A DNA stretch of 64,000 bases. Source: Bacteroidota bacterium (GTDB lineage Bacteria > Bacteroidota > Bacteroidia > Bacteroidales > Porphyromonadaceae). Positions 17,544 through 25,439 of this stretch are shown in pieces. A program made the translations under genes and the position numbers. Each line of letters begins with the position of its first letter. The first letter of the stretch is position 1. The notes beneath the pieces were generated by a model. The model had not been told where the DNA came from and did no database searches. It saw only the letters and a list, made by a program, of their open reading frames with translations. The stretch covers positions 141,553-205,552 of the forward strand of contig JAEWZH010000021.1 of NCBI GenBank assembly GCA_023395395.1, written 5' to 3'.

Positions 17544-18257
17544 ATGAAGCGACACTTACTACCCCTATTCATCGGTGCGCTCTTCCTCATTGCTAGTGCC
17601 ACACCCGTGGAGGAGGGAGAGCCTGCACCAACAGCCCAAAACATACCCTCCATCGATAGTTGTAGCCTACTCTATCAAGAATTAGGACTTGAGGGGGTGA
17701 TTGCCGAAGAAATTTTTCGGACTGCCTACAACGGATACCATCAAATCACCAATCGCAAACGTGATATTCTCACCCTAATCGACTTTACCAAACCTTCCAA
17801 TGAGAAGCGACTCTATGTCATTGACATGAATCAGAGGAAGTTGCTCTACGAAAGCCTAGTAGCCCATGGCAGAGGAAGTGGCGATCTCTATGCAACGACC
17901 TTTTCCAATCGGCACAATAGCCATCAAAGCTCGCTCGGCTTCTATCTTACTGCCGAAACTTACCAAGGGAGCAATGGCTACTCGCTCCGACTTGATGGAC
18001 TAGAGAGTGGGCTCAATGACAATGCCCGCTCACGAGCTATCGTGATTCACGGTGCGAGGTATGCCAACCCGTCCGTCTGCCAAGGTGGCAATAGGCTTGG
18101 ACGTAGCTTTGGGTGTCCAGCCCTTCCCGAGGCACTTAATAAACCAATCATTGATACCATAAAAGGAGGAAGTCTCCTCTTTATCTATGCTGAAGATCCC
18201 ACCTACCTTGCAAAGAGCCGACTAGTAGATAATCCTAAGACTACTACAACCTCATGA
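17544..18257 (+). CDS. Exported YkuD_2-type murein L,D-transpeptidase-like protein
   Basis: 237 residues with an N-terminal signal peptide (residues 1-20). The central part reads LYVIDMNQRKLLYESLVAHGRGSG, then IVIHGARYANPS and the active-site segment GRSFGCPALPEALNKPII, with the HG and SxGC pattern of L,D-transpeptidases. Proteins with this PF13645 (YkuD_2) arrangement are predicted to act on peptidoglycan in the periplasm. It follows the HAD gene by 3 nt and overlaps crcB by 4 nt. Confidence 0.82.
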   Translation: MKRHLLPLFIGALFLIASATPVEEGEPAPTAQNIPSIDSCSLLYQELGLEGVIAEEIFRTAYNGYHQITNRKRDILTLIDFTKPSNEKRLYVIDMNQRKLLYESLVAHGRGSGDLYATTFSNRHNSHQSSLGFYLTAETYQGSNGYSLRLDGLESGLNDNARSRAIVIHGARYANPSVCQGGNRLGRSFGCPALPEALNKPIIDTIKGGSLLFIYAEDPTYLAKSRLVDNPKTTTTS

Positions 18258-18619
18258 ATTTCCTTTACGTAGCTCTAGGCGGTGGCATTGGGGCTATGGC
18301 CCGCTATGGCATCTCTCTATTGCTCTCTTTCCGTACCTCTGCCCCCAACTGGAGCAGCACATTGTTGGTAAATGTGGTAGGGAGCCTACTCATAGGACTA
18401 CTCTACGGCTACTTTCAGAAACATGGTCTGGGAAATAGCCTATGGAGCCTACTTCTGGTTACAGGTTTCTGTGGGGGATTCACCACCTTCAGTGCCTTTA
18501 GCCTAGATCTCTTCCACGCACTTTCAGAAGGGCAGTACCTCACCGCTTTCCTTTATCCCCTACTCTCCATCGCACTCTCCTTTGCAGCATTGGCTTTGGG
18601 AATAATCGTCACTAAGTAA
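18254..18619 (+). CDS. crcB: Fluoride channel/exporter CrcB (Fluc)
   Basis: 121 residues with four predicted membrane helices. Family signatures are GGGIGAMARYGISLLL, NVVGSLLIGLLYG (with the conserved Asn) and TGFCGGFTTFSAFSLD. Dual-topology CrcB dimers let fluoride leave the cytoplasm. The start ATG overlaps the preceding stop. I see no fluoride riboswitch, as the gene has no leader of its own. Confidence 0.94.
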   Translation: MNFLYVALGGGIGAMARYGISLLLSFRTSAPNWSSTLLVNVVGSLLIGLLYGYFQKHGLGNSLWSLLLVTGFCGGFTTFSAFSLDLFHALSEGQYLTAFLYPLLSIALSFAALALGIIVTK

Positions 18620-18637
18620 CAAATATCGAAAGATACC

Positions 18638-18681
18638 AAAGGGACTACGTAGTTGCAATTGGCAACTACGTAGTCCCTTTT
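18638..18681. terminator. Bidirectional terminator between convergent crcB and the EF-G paralogue
   Basis: AAAGGGACTACGTAGTTGC pairs perfectly with its complement across a four-base AATT centre; a T-run follows on the plus strand (CCCTTTTG) and another on the minus strand (CCCTTTGG). Confidence 0.9.
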
Positions 18682-18707
18682 GATTTATTCGTCATCCAAT
18701 AAATGGA

Positions 18708-20867
18708 TTAATCCTCAGAATCCTCCAGCTGATGCGCAGCTATCAGTGCCTCCTGTATATCACCTGGGACTAACTCATAGCTGGCGAATGCCATGGTGAA
18801 AGAAGCGCGTCCTCCAGTAAGCGAGCTCAGTGCGGTAGAGTAACTAGAAAGCTCCTTTAGAGGCGCCTTTGCCTTTAGTTCCTCATAATCAGCTTGGCTC
18901 TCCATACCCATGATGATGCCACGCCTTCCTTGCAAATCACTCATCACATCTCCCATGTAGTCGCTAGGGACTGCCACAGTCACATCATAGACCGGCTCTA
19001 GCACCTTAGGAGCAGCATTGCGGAAGGCTTCGCTAAAGGCATTGCGACCGGCAAGCATAAAGGAAACCTCATTACTATCTACTGGGTGCATCTTGCCATC
19101 ATAGACGATGACACGTACATCACGAGCGTATGAGCCCGTAAGAGGTCCCTGCTCCATACGAGCCATAATGCCCTTCAAAATCGCAGGCATAAAGCGTGCA
19201 TCGATACTACCTCCTACGATACTATTGACGAATACTAGCTTTCCACCCCAATCGAGTTGAATCTCCTGAGTATCCTTGGCATTGATTTTGAATTCCTGAC
19301 TGCCAAACTTATAACTACCCTGCACTGGCTGTCCCTCTACATAAGGCTCTACAATCAGATGCACTTCACCAAACTGACCTGCGCCACCCGACTGTTTCTT
19401 GTGGCGATAATCCGCTCTAGCGGCCTTGGTAATTGTCTCGCGGTATGGAATTCGAGGCTCCACAAATTCGACCTGTATCTTGTCGTTATGCTCAAGTCGC
19501 CACTTGAGGGTACGGAGGTGGAACTCTCCTTGACCATGCACAATCAATTGCTTCAGCTCCTTACTGTGCTCGATAATCCAAGTAGGATCCTCTGAGTGCA
19601 TACGATAGAGTGCCTCAGTCATCTTTTCTGAGTCGGACTCATTCACCGCCTTGATAGCACGGCGATACTTTGGAGCCGGATATTCGACAGCCGGATAGGT
19701 ATAAGTACAATCCTTGGCATTGAGCGCATTCCCCACACGCACATCTTTCATCTTCACCACAGCACCGATGTCCCCGGCGTGCATCTCGGAGATTTTTTCA
19801 CGATTAGCTCCTTGAGGGACAAAGAATTGCGTAATTCGCTCCTTAGACTCATTGCGATCTAAGTTGATTAGATCTACACCCTCCGTCAGCTTACCAGTGA
19901 CGACCTTGAAGTAGTCTACCTGCCCAATATGCGGTTCCATAGCACTCTTGAAGAAATAGAGACTCACAGGAGCATTACTATCAGCCTTAACCCCAACACC
20001 GCCATTTGCCACGAAAGGAGGTAGTAGATCAGTCGTAGGCACCACATTACCGAGGAATTCCATCGTCCTCCGCACACACATATCCTTTGCTGCGCTCACG
20101 CAGAATACAGGGTACATATCTCTATTGATTAGACCTTGGCGGATACCAGCACGCATTTCATCCTCTGAAAGTGTCCCTGCTTCGAAAAACTTCTCCATCA
20201 GTGCCTCATCGTTTTCTGCCGCAGCCTCCACAAGAGCTTGGTGATACTCCATTGCCTTGTCCATCAATTCTTCTGGTATATCAAGTACATCAGGTTTTCC
20301 CCCATTAGGGCCCCACTGATAGAGCTTCATCTTGAGGACATCTACCACTTGATTAAATCCTACACCTGTATTCACAGGGAATTGCACTGCCACTACTTTA
20401 GGGCCATAGTGATCCCGCAACTGAGCGTAGCAACTATCAAAATCCGCCTTATCGTGATCCAATTGATTGACGATATAGATCACCGGCTTCTTGAACTTAC
20501 GGGTGTATCTAAACTGATTGATAGTACCCACTTCAAGCCCATACTGAGCATTGATTACCATCAGCGCACAGTCCGTCACATGCAGAGCGCTCACTGTGCC
20601 TCCTATAAAATCGTCCGATCCCGGACAGTCTATAAAATTGAGTTTCTTGTCTTGCCACGGTACAGAGAAGACGGTAGAGAATACCGAATAACCATAATCC
20701 TTCTCTACCGGGAAGTAATCACTTACTGTATTACCAGCCTCTACTGTACCGCGGCGTTGGATAGCGCCGGCCTCAAAGAGCATCGCCTCAGCAAGAGTAG
20801 TCTTGCCCGACTTGGAGCTACCAAGTAGGGCGATGTTCCTAATCTCATTTGTTTGATATACCTTCAT
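18708..20867 (-). CDS. Elongation factor G paralogue (EF-G2-like) lacking the catalytic His
   Basis: 719 residues from the ATG at 20867 (MKVYQTNEIRNIALLG); a longer frame from 20918 adds 17 unrelated residues. EF-G domains are complete: P-loop GSSKSGKTT (17-25), switch region, NQLD for guanine recognition, then domains II-V ending near ISMAFASYELVPGDIQEAL-like sequence. Motif G3 reads DCPGSDDF (80-87) where housekeeping EF-G has DTPGHVDF, so the His that activates water is Ser84. Bacteroides EF-G2, a paralogue reported to translocate without GTP hydrolysis during starvation, is the closest described idea; equivalence is inference. Monocistronic, with a 5' region holding a palindrome array. 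Confidence 0.85.
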   Translation of the reverse strand: MKVYQTNEIRNIALLGSSKSGKTTLAEAMLFEAGAIQRRGTVEAGNTVSDYFPVEKDYGYSVFSTVFSVPWQDKKLNFIDCPGSDDFIGGTVSALHVTDCALMVINAQYGLEVGTINQFRYTRKFKKPVIYIVNQLDHDKADFDSCYAQLRDHYGPKVVAVQFPVNTGVGFNQVVDVLKMKLYQWGPNGGKPDVLDIPEELMDKAMEYHQALVEAAAENDEALMEKFFEAGTLSEDEMRAGIRQGLINRDMYPVFCVSAAKDMCVRRTMEFLGNVVPTTDLLPPFVANGGVGVKADSNAPVSLYFFKSAMEPHIGQVDYFKVVTGKLTEGVDLINLDRNESKERITQFFVPQGANREKISEMHAGDIGAVVKMKDVRVGNALNAKDCTYTYPAVEYPAPKYRRAIKAVNESDSEKMTEALYRMHSEDPTWIIEHSKELKQLIVHGQGEFHLRTLKWRLEHNDKIQVEFVEPRIPYRETITKAARADYRHKKQSGGAGQFGEVHLIVEPYVEGQPVQGSYKFGSQEFKINAKDTQEIQLDWGGKLVFVNSIVGGSIDARFMPAILKGIMARMEQGPLTGSYARDVRVIVYDGKMHPVDSNEVSFMLAGRNAFSEAFRNAAPKVLEPVYDVTVAVPSDYMGDVMSDLQGRRGIIMGMESQADYEELKAKAPLKELSSYSTALSSLTGGRASFTMAFASYELVPGDIQEALIAAHQLEDSED

Positions 20868-21126
20868 ATCTTTAGTTCTTAGTGGTTTGTTATTTAATTT
20901 GTTTTCTCTACATTTCAATTATTCAGCTAAGTAACCAATCGCTACCGATTTTTAGCTTCGATTGCCCAAGTTACAGATTTATTGCGAAACATACAATACC
21001 CCAACCCTCTTTATCAGGCTATCTGCCATAGAAAAATACTTCATCCTCAATAATCGGCAATAAGATATATTTTTGACAACCGTTTGACCTACGACAAATA
21101 AACCATCGTTATAGAAAAGTCGAGCG

Positions 21127-21251
21127 CTCTCGATAGAGGACACGACCATTTAATATATATCAAATGCATCGATTAATATATACTAATTACTCTATTTAAT
21201 ATATACTAATCAATCTATTTAATATATATCAATCGGTCATCCTGTATACAG
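21127..21251. repeat. Array of palindromes with 23-bp period in a divergent intergenic region
   Basis: TTAATATATA begins at 21150, 21173, 21196 and 21219, each step 23 bp. The next position in register, 21242, holds the palindrome CTGTATACAG, and the preceding one, 21127, holds CTCTCGATAGAG, close to the CTCTATAGAG unit of the other two arrays. It lies between the EF-G paralogue (minus) and the sigma factor (plus). The rest of 20868-21542 is non-coding; I see repeated GGGGCAAGC at about 21257 and 21284 and nothing else certain. Confidence 0.8.
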
Positions 21252-21542
21252 AGATGGGGCAAGCGCTTTATAGTTTTGGGGCAAGCTTTATACCTATTCC
21301 AAAGAAAAAGAATACTCTGATAGAGGGCTACACCTACTACATTCTATTCACAAGAGCATCTCCTTAGGTAGCACAATCAACAACTTGCCCATATCAAAAA
21401 AAATGATGACCTTTACGCCCTAAGATATACAAAAGGATACCCAAATAATCATCGACAGGTTGGCAAACAGTTTTAACGATGTGGCTAAAGACAGTATGCA
21501 CAAAGGAGGCTGTTGTGTCTCTATCCCCCCAATTTCAGAGAT

Positions 21543-22106
21543 ATGAATGATAAAAGAGATAAGGATAAAGAAATTACCTTATGGGTTGAGCAGTACTCTG
21601 AGCCATTGCTCAACAGAGCATTTTATTTGCTGTCCGACCGCACGGAAGCGATGGATATGGTGCAGGAGGTTTTTCTCACCGCACATCTTGCATACGATAA
21701 TTTCCAGTCTAAGTGTGAACCTCTGACATGGCTTCACAGTATATTGAGACGAAAAGTCGCTGATTTTTACCGGTATAAATACCGAGGGCAAACGCAGACA
21801 ATCAGTTTGGATCACTTCTTTGATGAGAGTGGCTCTTGGATAGATTCCGGGGTAGCCCATCCATGGGAAGAGGAAATAGACACATCAAAGGAAAAGGAAG
21901 AGTTGCAAGGAGTATTTGACGACTGTCTGAACCGATTGCCCATGAAATGGAAATTGCTCGTCAAGCTGTACTATCTACAAGAAAAAACTTCGTCTGATAT
22001 TTGTCAGGAACTTGATCTGACAAAGACTAATCTATGGAAGATACTTCAGCGCTGTCGTCTACAGTTGCGTGAGTGCTTGGAAACAAATTGGTTTGAATAT
22101 CTATGA
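21543..22106 (+). CDS. ECF-type RNA polymerase sigma factor
   Basis: 187 residues from the ATG at 21543; an in-frame TTG at 21513 would add ten residues and sits only 3 nt after an AGGAGG-like stretch. Region 2 includes SDRTEAMDMVQEVFLTAHLA and TWLHSILRRKVADFYR; region 4 includes LPMKWKLLVKLYYLQEKTSS and a helix-turn-helix around ICQELDLTKTNLWKILQRCR. It directs RNA polymerase to a small set of promoters. The next gene overlaps by 4 nt and looks like its anti-sigma factor. Confidence 0.9.
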   Translation: MNDKRDKDKEITLWVEQYSEPLLNRAFYLLSDRTEAMDMVQEVFLTAHLAYDNFQSKCEPLTWLHSILRRKVADFYRYKYRGQTQTISLDHFFDESGSWIDSGVAHPWEEEIDTSKEKEELQGVFDDCLNRLPMKWKLLVKLYYLQEKTSSDICQELDLTKTNLWKILQRCRLQLRECLETNWFEYL

Positions 22107-22384
22107 AGAAAGTCATCTCATATATCGTACACCTATTCATCATGCCTTGCAGTAAGGCGACATTGATGATGGAGCAAAAACAGCAGAAAGAAATTTCACT
22201 GTTGCGTAACCTGCAATTGAGTCTGCATCTGAGTGTGTGTAAACTCTGCGCCACCTATTATAAGAATCTTACTATTCTGGAAAATTTGTTGAGGTCTCAG
22301 AGAAAATTGGAAGAAAAATCGAACTTCCAATCTGATGAAATACAAGATTTTAAAGACAGGCTAAAACAAAAGATGGAAGAATAG
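22103..22384 (+). CDS. Putative zinc-binding anti-sigma factor (ZAS-like)
   Basis: 93 residues. The pattern MPCSKATLMMEQKQ, then LLRNLQLSLHLSVCKLC, contains H42-x3-C46-x2-C49, the zinc motif of ZAS anti-sigma factors, with an extra Cys16. A hydrophobic N-terminus precedes it; no separate membrane domain is seen, so it may be a cytoplasmic redox-sensitive anti-sigma of the RsrA kind (inference). Its ATG overlaps the sigma-factor stop, giving translational coupling. The C-terminal third is charged and helical. Confidence 0.7.
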   Translation: MKKVISYIVHLFIMPCSKATLMMEQKQQKEISLLRNLQLSLHLSVCKLCATYYKNLTILENLLRSQRKLEEKSNFQSDEIQDFKDRLKQKMEE

Positions 22385-22453
22385 ATCTTTCCGAAGTGTC
22401 AGGTTTTTGAAGATTGTACGACTATACTATCAAACTTCAAAGCTGTGACAATT

Positions 22454-22933
22454 ATGAACGGAAAGGTATCCATACTTAGGACAAAGAAATTTCGAGGGCA
22501 CTCTATCGGATTTCTCTTTTCTCTTTTGAGCTCGGCTCTCATCCTCTCGTGGCTTGGCTTATTCAAGTTTACACAGGCGGAGGCTGAAGCTATACATCCT
22601 CTTATCAAACATCATCCTCTTGCTTCTTGGCTCTATGATGTTTTCAGTATTCCCACTGTATCCTACGCAGTGGGTATTATTGAAATCGCTATTGCCTTGT
22701 TACTTCTATTCTCTTTGTGGAAGCCATCTTTGTCTCATTATGCCGCATTGGGGATGATGGCAGTGTTTGCTACCACATTAAGCTTTCTATTTACCACCCC
22801 GGGGGTATGGCATGTCACAGGACATGTCCTTATCACAGACTTCTTTATTGTTAAAGATCTGATGTTTCTGGGGTTTGGTATCATGTTACTAGAATTTTCT
22901 CACTCTATTCAAAAAGACAATCGAAATGAATAA
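22454..22933 (+). CDS. DUF417 / RclC (YkgB) family inner-membrane protein
   Basis: 159 residues from the ATG at 22454 (GTG at 22445 is also in frame). Four hydrophobic segments (about 17-36, 62-84, 92-112 and 123-150) and segments such as SWLGLFKFTQAEAEAIHPLI and TTPGVWHVTGHVLITDFFIVKDL are typical of the family that includes E. coli RclC, needed for resistance to reactive chlorine. The biochemical role is unknown. It stands between the anti-sigma-like gene and msrAB, overlapping the latter by 8 nt, which supports an oxidant-defence role. Confidence 0.8.
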   Translation: MNGKVSILRTKKFRGHSIGFLFSLLSSALILSWLGLFKFTQAEAEAIHPLIKHHPLASWLYDVFSIPTVSYAVGIIEIAIALLLLFSLWKPSLSHYAALGMMAVFATTLSFLFTTPGVWHVTGHVLITDFFIVKDLMFLGFGIMLLEFSHSIQKDNRNE

Positions 22934-23993
22934 GACATTATTTATCTACCTAGCTATAGCCGTCTTGTCGCTATCAACCTTTCTAGGCGTATTTTCTCAA
23001 TCTCATGGCATGATGCCAAAAAAGGATGTGAAATATAAGACCATCTACTTTGCAGGGGGATGTTTCTGGGGAACGGAGCATTTCTTTAAGCAAATCCATG
23101 GGGTGAAGAAAACGGAGGTAGGGTATGCCAACGGCGACATTCCCAATCCGACTTATCGACAAGTCTCCTCTCATAACACAGGATTTGCCGAAACAGTAAA
23201 AGTCGATTACGACCCACAACAAATCTCGCTGGAAAAGCTCATAGATCTTTATTTCAAGATTATCGATCCCACGAGTCTAAATAAGCAGGGTAATGACGTG
23301 GGAACTCAATACCGAACAGGTATCTACTACATAGATCTAGCTGACGCTGATATTATCCAAAAAGAGGTCAAGCGACTCGCTCCTCAGTACCGAAATCCCA
23401 TTCTTGTGGAGCAGAAAATATTGGAGAATTACTATCCGGCAGAAGACTATCATCAAGACTATCTTGAAAATAATCCTAAAGGATACTGCCATATCAATCC
23501 CACTCTCTTTGAATTGGCCCGACAAGCCAATCGGCCGATGACAAAGAAGTTTCGACGTATGAGTGATGCGGAGTTAAAGCAAAAGCTGACTCCTCTCCAG
23601 TATGAGGTAACTCGCCACAATGCGACGGAGCGACCCTTTGACAATGCCTATTACAATGAATTTCGAGAAGGAATCTATGTAGACATTACGACAGGAGAAC
23701 CACTGTTTCTCTCTTCTGATAAGTTTGATTCGGGGTGTGGCTGGGCTTCATTCTCCCGTCCGATAGCAGGGGATCTCATCAAGGAAAACAAGGATCTCTC
23801 ACACGGGATGGTGCGCACCGAGGTCAGAAGTAAGCTAGGCGATGCACATCTGGGGCATGTATTCAACGATGGACCGAAAGAGAAAAGCGGGCTACGTTAC
23901 TGCATTAACAGTGCTTCTCTGCGCTTCATTCCTAAGGAGAAAATGAAAGAGGAGGGATATGCTGAGTATTTAAAGTTACTACAAGTAAAATAA
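22926..23993 (+). CDS. msrAB: Exported MsrA-MsrB fusion, peptide methionine sulfoxide reductase
   Basis: 355 residues. A signal-like hydrophobic N-terminus (5-25) suggests action in the periplasm or at the envelope. The MsrA domain (about 36-190) has the catalytic Cys46 in FAGGCFWGTEHFF and repairs the S-sulfoxide of methionine; the MsrB domain (about 210-345) has DSGCGWASFSRPI and the catalytic Cys326 in RYCINSASLRF and repairs the R-sulfoxide. Cotranscribed with the sigma/anti-sigma pair and the RclC-like gene. How reducing power reaches it is not visible. Confidence 0.93.
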   Translation: MNKTLFIYLAIAVLSLSTFLGVFSQSHGMMPKKDVKYKTIYFAGGCFWGTEHFFKQIHGVKKTEVGYANGDIPNPTYRQVSSHNTGFAETVKVDYDPQQISLEKLIDLYFKIIDPTSLNKQGNDVGTQYRTGIYYIDLADADIIQKEVKRLAPQYRNPILVEQKILENYYPAEDYHQDYLENNPKGYCHINPTLFELARQANRPMTKKFRRMSDAELKQKLTPLQYEVTRHNATERPFDNAYYNEFREGIYVDITTGEPLFLSSDKFDSGCGWASFSRPIAGDLIKENKDLSHGMVRTEVRSKLGDAHLGHVFNDGPKEKSGLRYCINSASLRFIPKEKMKEEGYAEYLKLLQVK

Positions 23994-24030
23994 CGATACA
24001 GTCAAACTAATTTTAATTATCCATTTAATT

Positions 24031-25248
24031 ATGAATGCAAATTCGTTCAAAACTCTTGCCCTTGCGGGGAGCATTGCTTTATCCACATTGTTTGTGGCAT
24101 GTCATAAAGACAACAAGATGACGCCTAATCAAAAAGGCGGCACTATGGCTACAGTCTCTATCGAAAATGTCTCTAAACCGAAACCATTCAATCAGAGTGG
24201 TATCTTTGAAGGCAAAGAAAAAGTGATTAAGCCTAGAGAAAAAGCGACCATCAAATTCAGTGCAGGAAAGGGGCAACGCCTTATGTTCGCCACAATGTAT
24301 GGGAAATCTAACGACTGGTTTTTTGCCTCAGAGCAGCCTGGCATCAACCTTTATGACGATAGAGGGCAAGCTATTACAGGAGATGTTTCCTATGCCGTGA
24401 AGCTGTACGACAATGGCACGATAGACAGCAAAAAAGAGCAGGAAAAGAAGCCTATTGCAGAGGTGAGCGACATAAAACCATCCGAGCTGATGAAATTGGA
24501 TCTGCAATACGATGAGAAGAAGTCAGAATTTACGCTGACTATTACCAATGTCTCTTCCGGAATACATGAAACTCCCTTCTCTCCAGGAGTATGGGCAGTA
24601 TCAAATTTTGATGGAATGAAGTTGCTCGAAGAGATGCCATTCTTTACGCCAGGGAAGCCGAGCAATCCTGAAATAACAGACATCGCACAGATGGGCAACC
24701 CTGCCAAGCTCATGGCAAAGGTCAAGAATGAAACAGGGCTATTCACCGGAATTTCTCCGCTTGTTGTGGTAGTTTATAAAGCGGATAAGAACCCTGTATT
24801 CGAAATCGGGCAAAAGGACAAGGGTATAGGGCTGAAAAACATCGCACAGATGGGAGATGCCAAGAGGCTCGTAGAGGCTTTGAAAAAGATGCCTGAAGTG
24901 AAAGGTGTCTACATGGCTGGTTCATCCCCCATTACACCGGGAAAGTCAGAAATGGTGAAAGTAGATTTACCGAAAGATTGTAAAATAACATATCTGACCA
25001 TGTATGGCTTTTCCAACGATTGGTTCTATGCCAATGAAAAAGACCTTTCTGCAACTTTCAGAGGTGATGCGACAGGAAGTACCGCCTTATTTGATAGTGG
25101 CACGGGATTCGATCAATATCCCGGAGCAGGGAATAAGCAAGCCCTCTTTAAAGGAACTCCGGAAAAGGAGGAGAAACCAATACAAAAGGTTGATAATAAG
25201 TACCCTATCCCTCAACCCAAAGATATACTTCGCATAACTATCCGCTAG
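24031..25248 (+). CDS. Lipoprotein with two spondin-type domains
   Basis: 405 residues. Signal peptide with lipobox-like STLFVAC (Cys24). Two copies of a Spondin_N-like domain are visible: LMFATMYGKSNDWFFASE near residue 87 with GINLYDDRGQAITGDV, and ITYLTMYGFSNDWFYANE near 325 with STALFDSGTGFDQYPGAG. Such domains occur in extracellular proteins; their bacterial role is unknown. It follows msrAB by 37 nt and ends at a strong terminator, so it is the last gene of the sigma-factor operon. Methionine-rich segments (KLMKLDLQ, KEMPF, AQMGNPAKLMAK) could act as MsrAB substrates (speculation). Confidence 0.75.
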   Translation: MNANSFKTLALAGSIALSTLFVACHKDNKMTPNQKGGTMATVSIENVSKPKPFNQSGIFEGKEKVIKPREKATIKFSAGKGQRLMFATMYGKSNDWFFASEQPGINLYDDRGQAITGDVSYAVKLYDNGTIDSKKEQEKKPIAEVSDIKPSELMKLDLQYDEKKSEFTLTITNVSSGIHETPFSPGVWAVSNFDGMKLLEEMPFFTPGKPSNPEITDIAQMGNPAKLMAKVKNETGLFTGISPLVVVVYKADKNPVFEIGQKDKGIGLKNIAQMGDAKRLVEALKKMPEVKGVYMAGSSPITPGKSEMVKVDLPKDCKITYLTMYGFSNDWFYANEKDLSATFRGDATGSTALFDSGTGFDQYPGAGNKQALFKGTPEKEEKPIQKVDNKYPIPQPKDILRITIR

Positions 25249-25275
25249 GAAGTGTATAATTTCAAATAATAAAGT

Positions 25276-25314
25276 ATCCCCTCCCGATGAAAATTATTTT
25301 TATCGGGAGGGGAT
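25276..25314 (+). terminator. Rho-independent terminator of the sigma factor/msrAB operon
   Basis: ATCCCCTCCCGAT pairs with ATCGGGAGGGGAT over a 13-nt AT-rich loop; TGTCTTTG follows. Stem strength is high. Confidence 0.85.
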
Positions 25315-25439
25315 TGTCTTTGATGGTATTTCAAATGGGAGGCTTAACCTTAACCAAATCGACATCCAGCCACTATAGGCGAAAATTGGTATATTTACCG
25401 TGTTATTGTGGTGAGGATCATTCCTCGCTGGCATTGTGT

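Noticed and set aside
20868..21542. Replication origin or DnaA-box cluster in the AT-rich repeat region
   Set aside because: Repeats are TTAATATATA palindromes at fixed spacing, not DnaA boxes, and no dnaA/dnaN neighbours are present.
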